Below are positions 1 to 8,088 of a DNA stretch of 34,476 bases, piece by piece. Location: the NCBI GenBank assembly GCA_023664185.1, contig JAMPGA010000002.1:163851-198326 (forward strand). Reading direction: 5' to 3'. The notes beneath the pieces are model-generated. The model searched no databases and had not been told where the DNA came from. It worked only from the letters and a program-made list of their open reading frames with translations. The stretch is from Muribaculaceae bacterium (GTDB lineage Bacteria; Bacteroidota; Bacteroidia; Bacteroidales; Muribaculaceae). Numbering within the stretch: position 1 is the first letter of the stretch; each line of letters begins with the position of its first letter. A program made the translations under genes and the position numbers.

Positions 1-3
1 ACG

Positions 4-38
4 ATAAAAAAAGCAGTCAGACATCTGCCTGACTGCTT
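4..38 (-). terminator. Intrinsic terminator of tRNA-Lys
   Basis: A perfect 10-bp stem (11-20 with 29-38) has an 8-nt loop. Read on the minus strand it is followed by a run of T (complement of 5-12). It lies 9 nt past the 3' end of the minus-strand tRNA, so it most likely ends that transcript. Confidence 0.85.
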
Positions 39-47
39 GATTTTCGG

Positions 48-120
48 TGAACCGCGTGGGGCTCGAACCCACGACCCCAACATTAAAAGTGTTGTGCTCT
101 ACCAGCTGAGCTAGCGATTC
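48..120 (-). tRNA. tRNA-Lys (anticodon TTT)
   Basis: The minus strand folds into a standard 73-nt cloverleaf. The 7-bp acceptor stem pairs GAATCGC with GCGGTTC (one T-G pair). The D-arm contains AGCTCAGCTGGTAGAGC, the anticodon loop is CTTTTAA with anticodon TTT, and the T-arm contains GGTTCGAGCC. The discriminator base is A and CCA is not encoded. It has its own promoter and terminator, so it is probably a single-gene transcript. Confidence 0.97.
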
Positions 121-155
121 TCCATTTGCTCAAGGGTCTTCCCCTTTTTGCGCTG

Positions 156-186
156 CAAAGTTAGACATTTTTTTTTCACTGTGCAA
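156..186 (-). promoter_or_regulatory. Promoter of tRNA-Lys
   Basis: On the minus strand, TTG (complement of 184-186) is followed after 20 nt by TAACTTTG (complement of 156-163). This matches the Bacteroidota sigma-ABfr -33/-7 pattern. The -7 box is 35 bases upstream of the mature tRNA. Confidence 0.85.
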
Positions 187-309
187 GTTTTTTTGAACTT
201 TTGTTAAGAAAAAGTTTCAACCTAAAGTATTCGGCATGCTTTGATATGCATTTATAAAGCTATCCATCAGCATATTGCACACCGATCAACGTCGCTTTTC
301 GTGTGTGTA

Positions 310-350
310 TAAAAAAATAGCCATCGGAGTTTACGATGGCTATCTTTTTT
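310..350 (-). terminator. Terminator of the galactan operon
   Basis: A perfect 10-bp stem (317-326 with 334-343) has a 7-nt loop and A/T runs on both sides, so it could work in both directions. It lies just past the stop of the minus-strand GH2 gene and should end the GH53-GH2 transcript. Between it and the tRNA-Lys promoter (187-309) I see nothing else. Confidence 0.85.
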
Positions 351-370
351 ATAGAAATCCTTTTTGAGGA

Positions 371-2794
371 TTATTTCACTTCTACTGTGGCTGTGGCGGG
401 TTTGACTCCGTTTGCCGAGACGGTAAACTTGAGTGTACCGGGGGTCTTTGAGCTGCGTGCTATTGCTGTGGCTGCTCCGCTAAACAGATCCATCTCAGGT
501 TTCTGAAAGGAGCGCAGCGATGTTGGATCGCCATTGGCTGTGGCTTCGAAGGTTCCTGCACCTTCCACCTTGAATTTCACTTCGCGGGTGTCGGTGGGCA
601 CGATGTTGCCATCCTTGTCGGCCACCTGGACGGTGAAGTATACGAGGTCGTCGCCGTTGGCTTCAAGCTCCTTGCGGTTTTGGCTCACCACGAGGTGGTG
701 GGGCTTGCCAGCAGTGCGTATGATTTTTGTTTCGGCGGGGGTACCGTCGGCGTTATAGGCCACTACTTTCAGTTCGCCGGGTTCATAGACGGTTTCATTC
801 CACATGAGTCTGTAGCGATTCTGCACGGTAGAATCGTTCTTCTCTCTCATGCCCTGCGAGCGACCGTTGATAAAGAGCTCAGCCTTAGGATAAGAAGTGT
901 AGACAAACACCGGTGTTATCTCACCTTCACGGCCTTTCCAGTTCCAGTGAGGAAGTACGTGGAGGGTGGCATCTTCTTTGTTCCACTTAGAACGGTAGAG
1001 GTAGTAGCGATCTTTGGGGAGGGATGCGAGGTCGATAATGCCGAATACAGAGCTATGGCTGGGCCATGCGTCGGTATCGTAGGGCGATGGCTCGCCCAGA
1101 TAGTCAAATCCGGTCCAAACGAACTGTCCGATAACCCAGGGATGATCATCGTCGCGTGCGAAGTCAAGGTCAGGGGTATTGCTCCAAGTACACGATTCGT
1201 TGTCATAAGAGTTGCTCTGATTGTCGGAATGCATCACAACGTGGTGCTCGCCAAACTCTACGGGGAAGTGATACACACCTCTTGAACTTACGGTCGATGC
1301 TGTCTCCGAGCCCAGAATGAGTTTCTGGGGCAGTTTGGCATATGCTTCTTCGTAGCGCTGCGGCTTGTAGTTGAAGCCGGGAATATCGGTGGCAGCAGCA
1401 AAGCCATTGTCGAGCACGGCATTGATCTGGTCCATGCCGTTGGTCACGGGGCGAGTGGGATCGAGTTCGTGAATAATATCCTGAAGCATCACGAGTTCGT
1501 CAATACCGTCGGGTCCCCACTGCGAAGGCACCTCGTTGCCCGAGCTCCACATCACCACCGCAGGCGAGTTGCGGAAGTGTTCCACCATATTGGTCACATC
1601 TTTCTTGGCCCATTCGTTGAATACGGAGCCATAGCCGTTGGGCGATTTGGGACGGAATCCCCAGTCGTCGAAAGGTTCGATCATCAGCATCATGCCAAGT
1701 TCGTCGCAAAGCTCAACGAGCTCGGGGGCCGGCATATTGTGAGATGTGCGTATAGCATTTACGCCCATATCTTTGAGCAGTTCTATCTGATGGCGCAGAG
1801 CCGAGCGGTTGACGGCAGCGCCAAGGGGACCGAGATCGTGATGGTTGCAGACGCCCTGGAATTTGGTGACCTCTCCATTAAGGAAGAATCCCTTCTCAGG
1901 TATATATTCTATAGAGCGGATGCCAAAGCGGGTGTCATATGAGTCCACCTGCTTGCCGTCTACGCTCAGAGTGGTGTGGGCGGTGTAGAGCGAGGGGCTT
2001 TTGGGGCTCCAAAGTTCGGGTTTATCCACAAGGAAGTTCTGCACAAACTTTTGGCCACGAGCCACGTAGACCGAGGTGTCTGATGAAACCTTCTTGCCCT
2101 GAGGGTCGAGAATTTCAGTTGCCACGGTCACCTTCTCTTTCTTTGCGGCGCCGTCGATCTTCATTTCAAGTCTTACAGATGCATAGTCCTTGCCGACACG
2201 CGGAGTGGTGACATAGGTGCCCCACACAGGAATGTGGATTTTCGATGTATTCACCACATGCACATTTCTGTATAGTCCAGCTCCGGGATACCATCGTGAA
2301 GCCTTCTCGAAATTCTCCAGATCTACTTCCAGCAGATTATCGCCAGGCTTTATCGCGTCATCCACGTTGACATAGAATGTATTATAGCCATAGGGCCAGA
2401 ACATCACTTCCTTGCCGTTGACTTTGACATGGGCATTGCTCATGGCGCCGTCGAATATTAGTGTGACGGAGCGGCCAGTAGTGTCGGGCACCTCAAATGT
2501 GGTTTTGTAGGAGCCTTTTCCTATAAAGGGTAGGCCGCCGGTACGGCCGGTCTTCGTGGTCTTGTCCTTCTCGCCGTTCTGCTCCACGGCCACCACCTGC
2601 AGGTCATTGTTGCGGTCAAAGGGGCCATAGATAGCCCAGTCGTGGGGCACACGTACGGTCTGCCATTTTGTATCGGCAGTCGGAACACCTTTGGTAAACT
2701 GCCACCCATCGTTGAGAGTGGTGACATTTCGTTGAGCTGAAGCCGAGAGTGTCAGCCCAACAGCCATAGATAGCCAAGTAAATCGTTTATTCAT
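371..2794 (-). CDS. Secreted GH2 beta-galactosidase
   Basis: This 807-residue protein belongs to glycoside hydrolase family 2 and most likely removes terminal beta-galactose from short galacto-oligosaccharides. An N-terminal signal peptide (about residues 1-20, ending ASA|Q) sends it to the periplasm or outside. The order is the usual one: sugar-binding jelly-roll (about 25-180), Ig-like domain (190-290), then TIM barrel from about 295. The barrel holds the acid/base Glu421 in SSGNEV and the probable nucleophile Glu497 in LGSETAS. After about residue 600 there are Ig-like C-terminal domains of the DUF4982/BIG type. It starts 2 nt after the GH53 gene, so the two are co-transcribed, and the pairing points to galactan as substrate. 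GH2 also contains other exo-activities, so the exact sugar is inferred from context. Confidence 0.93.
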   Translation of the reverse strand: MNKRFTWLSMAVGLTLSASAQRNVTTLNDGWQFTKGVPTADTKWQTVRVPHDWAIYGPFDRNNDLQVVAVEQNGEKDKTTKTGRTGGLPFIGKGSYKTTFEVPDTTGRSVTLIFDGAMSNAHVKVNGKEVMFWPYGYNTFYVNVDDAIKPGDNLLEVDLENFEKASRWYPGAGLYRNVHVVNTSKIHIPVWGTYVTTPRVGKDYASVRLEMKIDGAAKKEKVTVATEILDPQGKKVSSDTSVYVARGQKFVQNFLVDKPELWSPKSPSLYTAHTTLSVDGKQVDSYDTRFGIRSIEYIPEKGFFLNGEVTKFQGVCNHHDLGPLGAAVNRSALRHQIELLKDMGVNAIRTSHNMPAPELVELCDELGMMLMIEPFDDWGFRPKSPNGYGSVFNEWAKKDVTNMVEHFRNSPAVVMWSSGNEVPSQWGPDGIDELVMLQDIIHELDPTRPVTNGMDQINAVLDNGFAAATDIPGFNYKPQRYEEAYAKLPQKLILGSETASTVSSRGVYHFPVEFGEHHVVMHSDNQSNSYDNESCTWSNTPDLDFARDDDHPWVIGQFVWTGFDYLGEPSPYDTDAWPSHSSVFGIIDLASLPKDRYYLYRSKWNKEDATLHVLPHWNWKGREGEITPVFVYTSYPKAELFINGRSQGMREKNDSTVQNRYRLMWNETVYEPGELKVVAYNADGTPAETKIIRTAGKPHHLVVSQNRKELEANGDDLVYFTVQVADKDGNIVPTDTREVKFKVEGAGTFEATANGDPTSLRSFQKPEMDLFSGAATAIARSSKTPGTLKFTVSANGVKPATATVEVK

Positions 2795-2796
2795 AG

Positions 2797-3855
2797 TCAG
2801 TTTTTAAAAGAATTCAAAGCATTAGTCGGGCGTCCGTCTATGAAACACCCCTTGTCATATCCACCATTATATCCGGCTGGTGCTTCCGGTTCCCAATAGA
2901 ATATGCCGTCGACATATCCCAGCGACTGAGTATTGTCTTTGATGCGCGATATCATGCGGTCGGCCGTGTCGCCCAAATCATATCTCATACCCACTTCGCA
3001 TATCACTACGGGCTTGCCATAGCGAGTGTGAAGAGTTTTGATATTTTCTATCATCGTATCGGTATCCTTCAGCCACGCATCTGGTTCGGGGTAAAGCGAC
3101 ATGCCTATCATGTCATATTTCCCTCCATGTTCGGTGAGTATTCCGAATATATGATCATATCTCCATAGGTCGTTACCCTTGTCCAGGTGTACTATCACCT
3201 TGGCATCCGGGAATATGGATTTCACGGCATCATATCCGGCATTTACCAGGGCAGCGAAATCGGCAGGACGATCGTCTTTACCCACCGGCCAAAGCATACC
3301 CTGAGTGGTTTCGTTTCCAACCTGCACCCATTCGGGGGTTATACCCTCGGTTTTAAGTGCTGAAAGCATTTCATCCACATGCTGCGTCATGGCTTGCTTC
3401 AATCCATCGACATCGAAATTTTTCCATGCTTCAGGAGTAGGTTGATGTCCTGGGTCGGCCCACGTGTCAGAGAAATGGAAATCAATCATAATCCTCATGC
3501 CCAGGTCGTGGGCACGTCGGGCTTTTGTCATCACGTCGGCCACATTGTTCCAGCCTTCCGCAGGGTTTACCCATACTCTCAGACGTATGGCATTTACGCC
3601 ACATTCATCCTTGAGCAATTTCATCAGCTCGGTCTCCTTGCCGTTGGTGTCATAAAACTTGTGTCCCTCTTTTTCGAGCTGAGTGAGCCAACTCACGTCG
3701 GCGCCTTTGGCATAGGTAGAAGTTGTGATTTCCGACCCTCCGGGCTTGGAGCCGGGATTCGGAATATCGTGATGGGTGCTATGGTCTGAACACCCGGCCA
3801 TAAGAATGGCAGAAAATACGAAAGTGAATATTAAGGAAAGAGTAAGTCGTTTCAT
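2797..3855 (-). CDS. GH53 endo-beta-1,4-galactanase lipoprotein
   Basis: This is a 352-residue family GH53 arabinogalactan endo-beta-1,4-galactanase, which cuts the beta-1,4-galactan side chains of pectin (rhamnogalacturonan I). The signal sequence ends in a lipobox (LMAGC, Cys22), so it should be a lipoprotein, probably at the cell surface. GH53 marks are clear: KGADVSWL near the start, RLRVWVNP, acid/base Glu182 in VQVGNETTQG and nucleophile Glu287 in VICEVGMRYD. The Asn-Glu before the first catalytic site is typical of clan GH-A. It is the first gene of a two-gene unit with the GH2 enzyme and has its own promoter upstream. In Bacteroides the same pair normally sits downstream of SusC/SusD genes. 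Here the next gene upstream is an unrelated acetyltransferase, beyond a terminator. Confidence 0.95.
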   Translation of the reverse strand: MKRLTLSLIFTFVFSAILMAGCSDHSTHHDIPNPGSKPGGSEITTSTYAKGADVSWLTQLEKEGHKFYDTNGKETELMKLLKDECGVNAIRLRVWVNPAEGWNNVADVMTKARRAHDLGMRIMIDFHFSDTWADPGHQPTPEAWKNFDVDGLKQAMTQHVDEMLSALKTEGITPEWVQVGNETTQGMLWPVGKDDRPADFAALVNAGYDAVKSIFPDAKVIVHLDKGNDLWRYDHIFGILTEHGGKYDMIGMSLYPEPDAWLKDTDTMIENIKTLHTRYGKPVVICEVGMRYDLGDTADRMISRIKDNTQSLGYVDGIFYWEPEAPAGYNGGYDKGCFIDGRPTNALNSFKN

Positions 3856-3891
3856 TAATCGTTAGAAAGATGATTATATATGTCTGTCAGG

Positions 3892-3907
3892 CTTTGTATA
3901 TACAAAG
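3892..3907. promoter_or_regulatory. 16-bp palindrome at galactan operon start
   Basis: CTTTGTATATACAAAG is a perfect 16-bp palindrome. It overlaps the downstream half of the -7 box and the expected transcription start of the GH53-GH2 unit. That is a classic operator position, but no regulator gene lies next to it. Confidence 0.5.
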
Positions 3908-3933
3908 TTACAAAATATTTCCTTAATTTGCAA
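3903..3933 (-). promoter_or_regulatory. Promoter of the GH53-GH2 operon
   Basis: On the minus strand, TTG (complement of 3931-3933) and TAACTTTG (complement of 3903-3910) are separated by 20 nt, a full match to the Bacteroidota consensus. The expected leader to the GH53 ATG is about 40 nt. Confidence 0.85.
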
Positions 3934-3963
3934 CTCCCATATGGTAAAAAAGCTTAATGGCGA

Positions 3964-4016
3964 TAAAAAAATATAGCAAAGGCGTACAATCGGTTGTAAT
4001 GCACACCTTTGCTATA
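3964..4016 (-). terminator. Terminator of the seven-gene minus-strand operon
   Basis: An 11-bp perfect stem (3972-3982 with 4006-4016) is followed on the minus strand by a T-rich run (complement of 3964-3970). It begins 1 nt after the stop codon of the acetyltransferase gene. Confidence 0.85.
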
Positions 4017-4017
4017 G

Positions 4018-4587
4018 TTATTTTATTCTCTTTATCACTTTAGCGGGGTTTCCGGCAACGGCAGTGTTGCTTTCCACGTCTTTTGTGACCACACTACCCG
4101 CTCCGATCACGGCGTTATCCCCGATAGTCACGCCCGGAAGTATCGTGACACTACCGCCTATCCAAACGCTATTGCCTATGGTGACAGGCTCGGCCCATTC
4201 AACTCCGGTGTTACGGGATTCGGAGTCGAGAGGATGACACGCGGTATAGATGCTGACATTTGGCCCTATGAACACATTGTCGCCAAAGGTCACCTTGGCC
4301 TCGTCGAGGATGGTGAGATTGAAATTGGCGAAAAAATTATCGCCTATCTCTATGTTGCAGCCATAGTCACAACGGAAAGGCTGGTTGACATGATGATTCC
4401 CCCCCACCCTTCCAACAATATCTCTGAACAGACTTTTCAGCGCGCCGGTGTCTGAAGGGTTCATATTGTTGAACTCCCAGAGGCGCTGACGCATCATTTC
4501 AAGTCGGCGGATAAACTCGGGGTGAACGGCATTATACACCTCTCCGCCAAGCATCTTGACCCACTCGCTTTCAAATACGTTGTCCAT
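4018..4587 (-). CDS. Maltose/galactoside O-acetyltransferase-like protein (LbH fold)
   Basis: This 189-residue cytoplasmic protein transfers acetyl from acetyl-CoA to a sugar hydroxyl and belongs to the Maa/LacA/NodL group. The N-terminal helical Mac region (about 8-60) contains YNAVHPEF. It is followed by a left-handed beta-helix of hexapeptide repeats (about 70-185, for example IGDNFF, IGPNVS, IGNSVW, IGDNAVIGAG). The catalytic His118 is in TACHPLD. Its length is normal for the family. It is the last gene of the long minus-strand run, 14 nt after the nitroreductase gene and just before a terminator. The natural acceptor sugar cannot be told from sequence, since these enzymes are promiscuous. 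Confidence 0.93.
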   Translation of the reverse strand: MDNVFESEWVKMLGGEVYNAVHPEFIRRLEMMRQRLWEFNNMNPSDTGALKSLFRDIVGRVGGNHHVNQPFRCDYGCNIEIGDNFFANFNLTILDEAKVTFGDNVFIGPNVSIYTACHPLDSESRNTGVEWAEPVTIGNSVWIGGSVTILPGVTIGDNAVIGAGSVVTKDVESNTAVAGNPAKVIKRIK

Positions 4588-4601
4588 CGTGTGCTTAGTG
4601 T

Positions 4602-5225
4602 TTATTCAAAATATCCTACAGGAAGGTTCATCATAGGAATTTGCCCCTCACCCAGTCCAAGAGCCTTCTGAAGTGCAGCCACATCCATAGAAGCGCGTGG
4701 CACTGTGGCCAAGCCGAGCCCTGCAGCGGCTACACAGGCATTCTCAGTGACAATGCCGGCATCAATGGCAGCCATCATCATGCTGCGCTGGTCGGTAGAT
4801 CCGAATTTGTCCATATCGGCCACGATGAGTAGGCTCACAGGGGCTGTCTCTACAAATTTCTGGCGTCCTGCCACGAGCTGACGGAAGTCGCCGTCGGCCA
4901 CATGGCGCAGTTCATTTTTTAGTGGCACATACTCGTATGCGCCCTTACTATCTATCACAAACACTCTTATTTCCTGTTTGTTCTGGCAAGAGGGAGCCGT
5001 AAGATGTCCATCCTCACGGTTTTTACCCATAGTGGCCCAAAGCAGGTTGGAAAGATCCTGGGGAGCCAGCTCGCGGCTGCTGTATTTACGTGTTGATTTG
5101 CGTTCGGCAAAAGCCTTCATCACCGGCATGCCTTTGTCTGTCTCAGGTGTGGGAAGCTTGACGTCGTCCGCTGCAAATGCTGCCATTGATGAAAGCAGCA
5201 TGACTGATGATAATAATATTTTCAT
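4602..5225 (-). CDS. Exported nitroreductase-family protein
   Basis: This 207-residue protein belongs to the FMN-dependent nitroreductase/SagB-like oxidoreductase superfamily. Family marks are RKSTRKYS (FMN phosphate-binding region, about 42-49), the LLWATMGKNR helix, TAPSCQNKQ (about 76-84), and a late GLGLATVPR segment. Unusually for an FMN enzyme it begins with a clear signal peptide (MKILLSSVMLLSSMAAFAAD), so it is predicted to be periplasmic. Such exported forms are common in Bacteroidales, where they are annotated only as nitroreductases or SagB-type enzymes. The substrate is unknown. The gene lies 20 nt after radC and 14 nt before the acetyltransferase gene, in the same operon. Confidence 0.9.
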   Translation of the reverse strand: MKILLSSVMLLSSMAAFAADDVKLPTPETDKGMPVMKAFAERKSTRKYSSRELAPQDLSNLLWATMGKNREDGHLTAPSCQNKQEIRVFVIDSKGAYEYVPLKNELRHVADGDFRQLVAGRQKFVETAPVSLLIVADMDKFGSTDQRSMMMAAIDAGIVTENACVAAAGLGLATVPRASMDVAALQKALGLGEGQIPMMNLPVGYFE

Positions 5226-5245
5226 ATTCTTCGTATTGTTAACGA

Positions 5246-5944
5246 TCAGAGTTTGCCTTCATCGGCATATGAATATGTATTTTGTCGGGCTATGATAATA
5301 TGGTCGAGTACACGGATATCCAGCATAGCTGCCCCCTCCTTTATCCGACGTGTCAGTGTGTCGTCCTGCATGGAGGGCTTTGGATTGCCCGAAGGATGGT
5401 TGTGCACCAGTATTATACCCTCGGCCAGACAGTCGAGCGCACGCTTCAGCAGCAATTTCACATCCACTACCGTGGCGGCCGTGCCTCCCTGCGATACACA
5501 TCTTTTATATGTGACACGATTGGCACGCGACAAGGTCAAAACCCAGAACTCCTCATATTCGAGCTGTTCGAGCAGCGGCTGCATTATTCTCACAACATCG
5601 GCACTCGAACGAATCAGAGGATCCTCGTTCAGGCTGGCCTGTTCGCGGTTGCGCCGTCCGAGCTCAAAAGCCGCCGCAAGGCTCACAGCCTTTGCCGGGC
5701 CTATGCCCCTGTATTTTCTCATGAGCTCGTTCATTGTCAGACGCGCCAACTTGTCGACCCGACCGTCACAGTCGTTGAGCAGCGATCGCGCCATATCTAC
5801 CACCGACATCCCCGGCAGGCCGCCACCAAATATGATTGCTACAAGCTCGGCATCGCTCAAAGCACGTATGCCCTGCGAGAGAGCCTTCTCGCGGGGCTTG
5901 TCATCATCGTTAAGTTGCCTTACGGGTATAGAGCTGAAATTCAT
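5246..5944 (-). CDS. radC: RadC family JAB/MPN protein
   Basis: This is a 232-residue full-length RadC (UPF0758) protein. The N-terminal part has a helix-hairpin-helix-like region (about 65-95, with RKYRGIGPAKA). The C-terminal JAB/MPN metal-binding domain carries HNHPSGNPKPS (181-191) followed by Asp194, the usual zinc-binding set. The old link to DNA repair is doubtful for the family, and the biochemical role is still unsettled. It starts 1 nt after the stop of the glycosyltransferase gene, so the two are probably translationally coupled. Confidence 0.96.
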   Translation of the reverse strand: MNFSSIPVRQLNDDDKPREKALSQGIRALSDAELVAIIFGGGLPGMSVVDMARSLLNDCDGRVDKLARLTMNELMRKYRGIGPAKAVSLAAAFELGRRNREQASLNEDPLIRSSADVVRIMQPLLEQLEYEEFWVLTLSRANRVTYKRCVSQGGTAATVVDVKLLLKRALDCLAEGIILVHNHPSGNPKPSMQDDTLTRRIKEGAAMLDIRVLDHIIIARQNTYSYADEGKL

Positions 5945-5945
5945 G

Positions 5946-6950
5946 TCACTTTCCTTTACGTATCAGTATTTCCTCCTCAATATCGCGTCCTCTGCCCAGA
6001 AGTATCTTGCTCATATAGGCCTTGATGAAGCCTGTGCCATAGCCCGTAATCTGTATCACACTGGCCGGAACTGCCTTCAAGGCTATCACCAAGGAATGAG
6101 TGGTGACAAGGGCACTCACAAAAATGGCTATCAGATAAAATGCCAGAGGCAGCAACCACCAGTGGGATACGAAGATGCCGAGAAGAAGCAGTATAATTCC
6201 TATTACAACGGCCACTGCCGGAAGTGTGTGTACCAGCTTCATTGAGCCGGGATATAGAAGTTTAAGCGTGATTCGCGACATGCCGAAGACATGAACCTGA
6301 CGGAAAAATTTGGCAAAGTCGACCCTGCGCTTATGATACACCTTAGCCTGTGGAAACAATCCTATCTTGAATCCGGCCTGACGGATGCGTGTGCTCATGT
6401 CGATATCCTCGGAAAACATTTCCCTGAAGCCACCTACCTTTTCGTATACCCGTCGTGAAAAGCCCATATTGAAAGTACGAGGTGTAAATTTCTCCATGCT
6501 CACCTTGCCGCCGCGTATGCCACCGGTGGTGAGAAATGAGGTCATTGCAAAATTTATGGCTTTCTGGGTGGAGCTAAACGACTCATGGGCAGCATCAGGC
6601 CCTCCAAAACAGTCAAGGTCTGAACCACGCAGTGCCTCAGAGAGCACTTCAAAATAGTCGGGCGGGATGACACAATCGCTGTCGAAGAAGATAAACCATT
6701 CACCCCGAGCCCGTTCCATGCCATAGTTTCGAGCTATGGAGCGCCCCTCGTTGGGCTTGAAAAAATACTGAGCCTGCACTTCGGGATACGCTTTCATCTC
6801 ATCGCCACACGGCTCTGTGGAGCCATCTTCCACTATCACCACTTCAAAGTCCCGGCAGGTCTGCTCGGCAAGGCTCTTCATCAGATCGCGCACCTCGTCA
6901 ATACGGTTGTAGACCGGAACTATCACCGAAAATTTTGGCTTATTCTCCAT
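5946..6950 (-). CDS. Membrane-bound family 2 glycosyltransferase
   Basis: This 334-residue protein has a GT-A family 2 domain. It begins with KFSVIVPVYNR, has VVIVEDGST at about 37-45, the metal-binding DSD at 90-92 in FFDSDCVIPP, and the acceptor-side EDIDMSTRIRQ near residue 181. Two or three membrane helices follow between about 240 and 300. It resembles inverting transferases that add sugars to a lipid-linked or membrane acceptor. Donor and acceptor are not recognisable. It lies 4 nt after nspC and 1 nt before radC. Confidence 0.92.
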   Translation of the reverse strand: MENKPKFSVIVPVYNRIDEVRDLMKSLAEQTCRDFEVVIVEDGSTEPCGDEMKAYPEVQAQYFFKPNEGRSIARNYGMERARGEWFIFFDSDCVIPPDYFEVLSEALRGSDLDCFGGPDAAHESFSSTQKAINFAMTSFLTTGGIRGGKVSMEKFTPRTFNMGFSRRVYEKVGGFREMFSEDIDMSTRIRQAGFKIGLFPQAKVYHKRRVDFAKFFRQVHVFGMSRITLKLLYPGSMKLVHTLPAVAVVIGIILLLLGIFVSHWWLLPLAFYLIAIFVSALVTTHSLVIALKAVPASVIQITGYGTGFIKAYMSKILLGRGRDIEEEILIRKGK

Positions 6951-6954
6951 AGCT

Positions 6955-8088
6955 TCAGCTCATTCGATTTTTATAATCCTGATAATCAAACTGTCTGAGG
7001 TATTCACACTCCCCATCGGCTCGGCAGAGCACAATGGCCGGATGCTGGATGCCGTTAAACATAGTGGTTTTCACCGTGGTGTAATGGTTCATATCTTCAA
7101 GCGTGAGTCTATCCCCCTCGGTGAGTGACTTGGGGAAGGTCCAGCTGCCCACATAGTCGCCACTCAGACAGGAGTTGCCTCCAAGGCGATATTCCGGCAG
7201 ACCCTCTTTTTCAGGCACACTCTCTGTTATGGCCGGCTTATAGGGCATTTCAAGACAGTCGGGCATGTGGCATGCAAATGAGGCGTCGATAATGGCTGTC
7301 TTCACTCCCTGGTTTTCCACTACATCGAGCACAGAGGTCACCAGATCGCCGGTGCGCCACATGAAGGCACTTCCCGGCTCCATCACTATCTTTAGCCATG
7401 GATAGCGACCTCGGAAAGCCTTAAGCAAGTTCACCAGATGACCTGTGTCATACCCATCGCGTGTCATGAGATGTCCGCCACCCATATTCACCCATTTCAA
7501 TTGAGGGAGCCATTTTCCGAACTGCCGTTCAAAAGCCTCGAGCACACGCTCCAGGTCGTGGGAATCGCTCTCGCAAAGGGCATGGAAATGAAATCCTTCC
7601 ATCCCGGAGGGAAGACCGTGACGGTCGAGATCTTCAGCCGTAACTCCAAATCTCGAGCCGGGCAGAGCAGGGTTGTAGATTTCGGTTTCAATGACCGAGC
7701 ACTGCGGATTGACCCTCAACCCAGCCGACACACCAGCATCAAAAGCACGGGCGCCGTATTTCTCAAACTGAGCCAGCGAGTTGAAGGTGATATGTGTGGC
7801 CCGCTGCAAAAAATCATCAATAGTAGCCTCGGTATAAACCGGACAATACACATGTGCCTCACCACCCAGCTCTTCATTGCCCAGACGCAATTCGTTGAGC
7901 GAGCTGGCCGTGAAATCCCTGTTATATTCCCTCACTATTGGGAATGTGCGCCACAAGGCATTGGCTTTGAAGGCCATGATTATATTCACCTCGGCCTCCT
8001 TCTCCACACGGTTGATGAGCTCGAGATTGCGGCGCATGCGCTGCTCATAGACTATATAAAACGGAGTTGGGATGTCGCAGACTTTCAT
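6955..8088 (-). CDS. nspC: Carboxynorspermidine/carboxyspermidine decarboxylase
   Basis: This 377-residue PLP enzyme of the alanine racemase/group IV decarboxylase fold performs the last step of the alternative polyamine pathway, turning carboxy(nor)spermidine into (nor)spermidine. The opening IPTPFYIVYE and the PLP-binding Lys41 in MAFKANALW are typical of NspC. So are GSRFGV (about residue 145), HALCES, the glycine-rich MGGGH, EPGSAF and the late NSCLSGD, which carries the active-site Cys. The partner carboxyspermidine dehydrogenase, often elsewhere in Bacteroidales genomes, is not in this window. Its start codon overlaps the helicase stop by 4 nt (ATGA), so translation is probably coupled. 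Confidence 0.95.
   Translation of the reverse strand: MKVCDIPTPFYIVYEQRMRRNLELINRVEKEAEVNIIMAFKANALWRTFPIVREYNRDFTASSLNELRLGNEELGGEAHVYCPVYTEATIDDFLQRATHITFNSLAQFEKYGARAFDAGVSAGLRVNPQCSVIETEIYNPALPGSRFGVTAEDLDRHGLPSGMEGFHFHALCESDSHDLERVLEAFERQFGKWLPQLKWVNMGGGHLMTRDGYDTGHLVNLLKAFRGRYPWLKIVMEPGSAFMWRTGDLVTSVLDVVENQGVKTAIIDASFACHMPDCLEMPYKPAITESVPEKEGLPEYRLGGNSCLSGDYVGSWTFPKSLTEGDRLTLEDMNHYTTVKTTMFNGIQHPAIVLCRADGECEYLRQFDYQDYKNRMS

Noticed and set aside
680..1285. Plus-strand open frame opposite the GH2 gene
   Set aside because: It lies entirely inside a clear GH2 gene and its product has no recognisable domain.
5253..6245. Long plus-strand open frame opposite radC and the glycosyltransferase
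   Set aside because: It is a shadow of two well-supported minus-strand genes, and its low-complexity Ser/Arg-rich product resembles nothing known.
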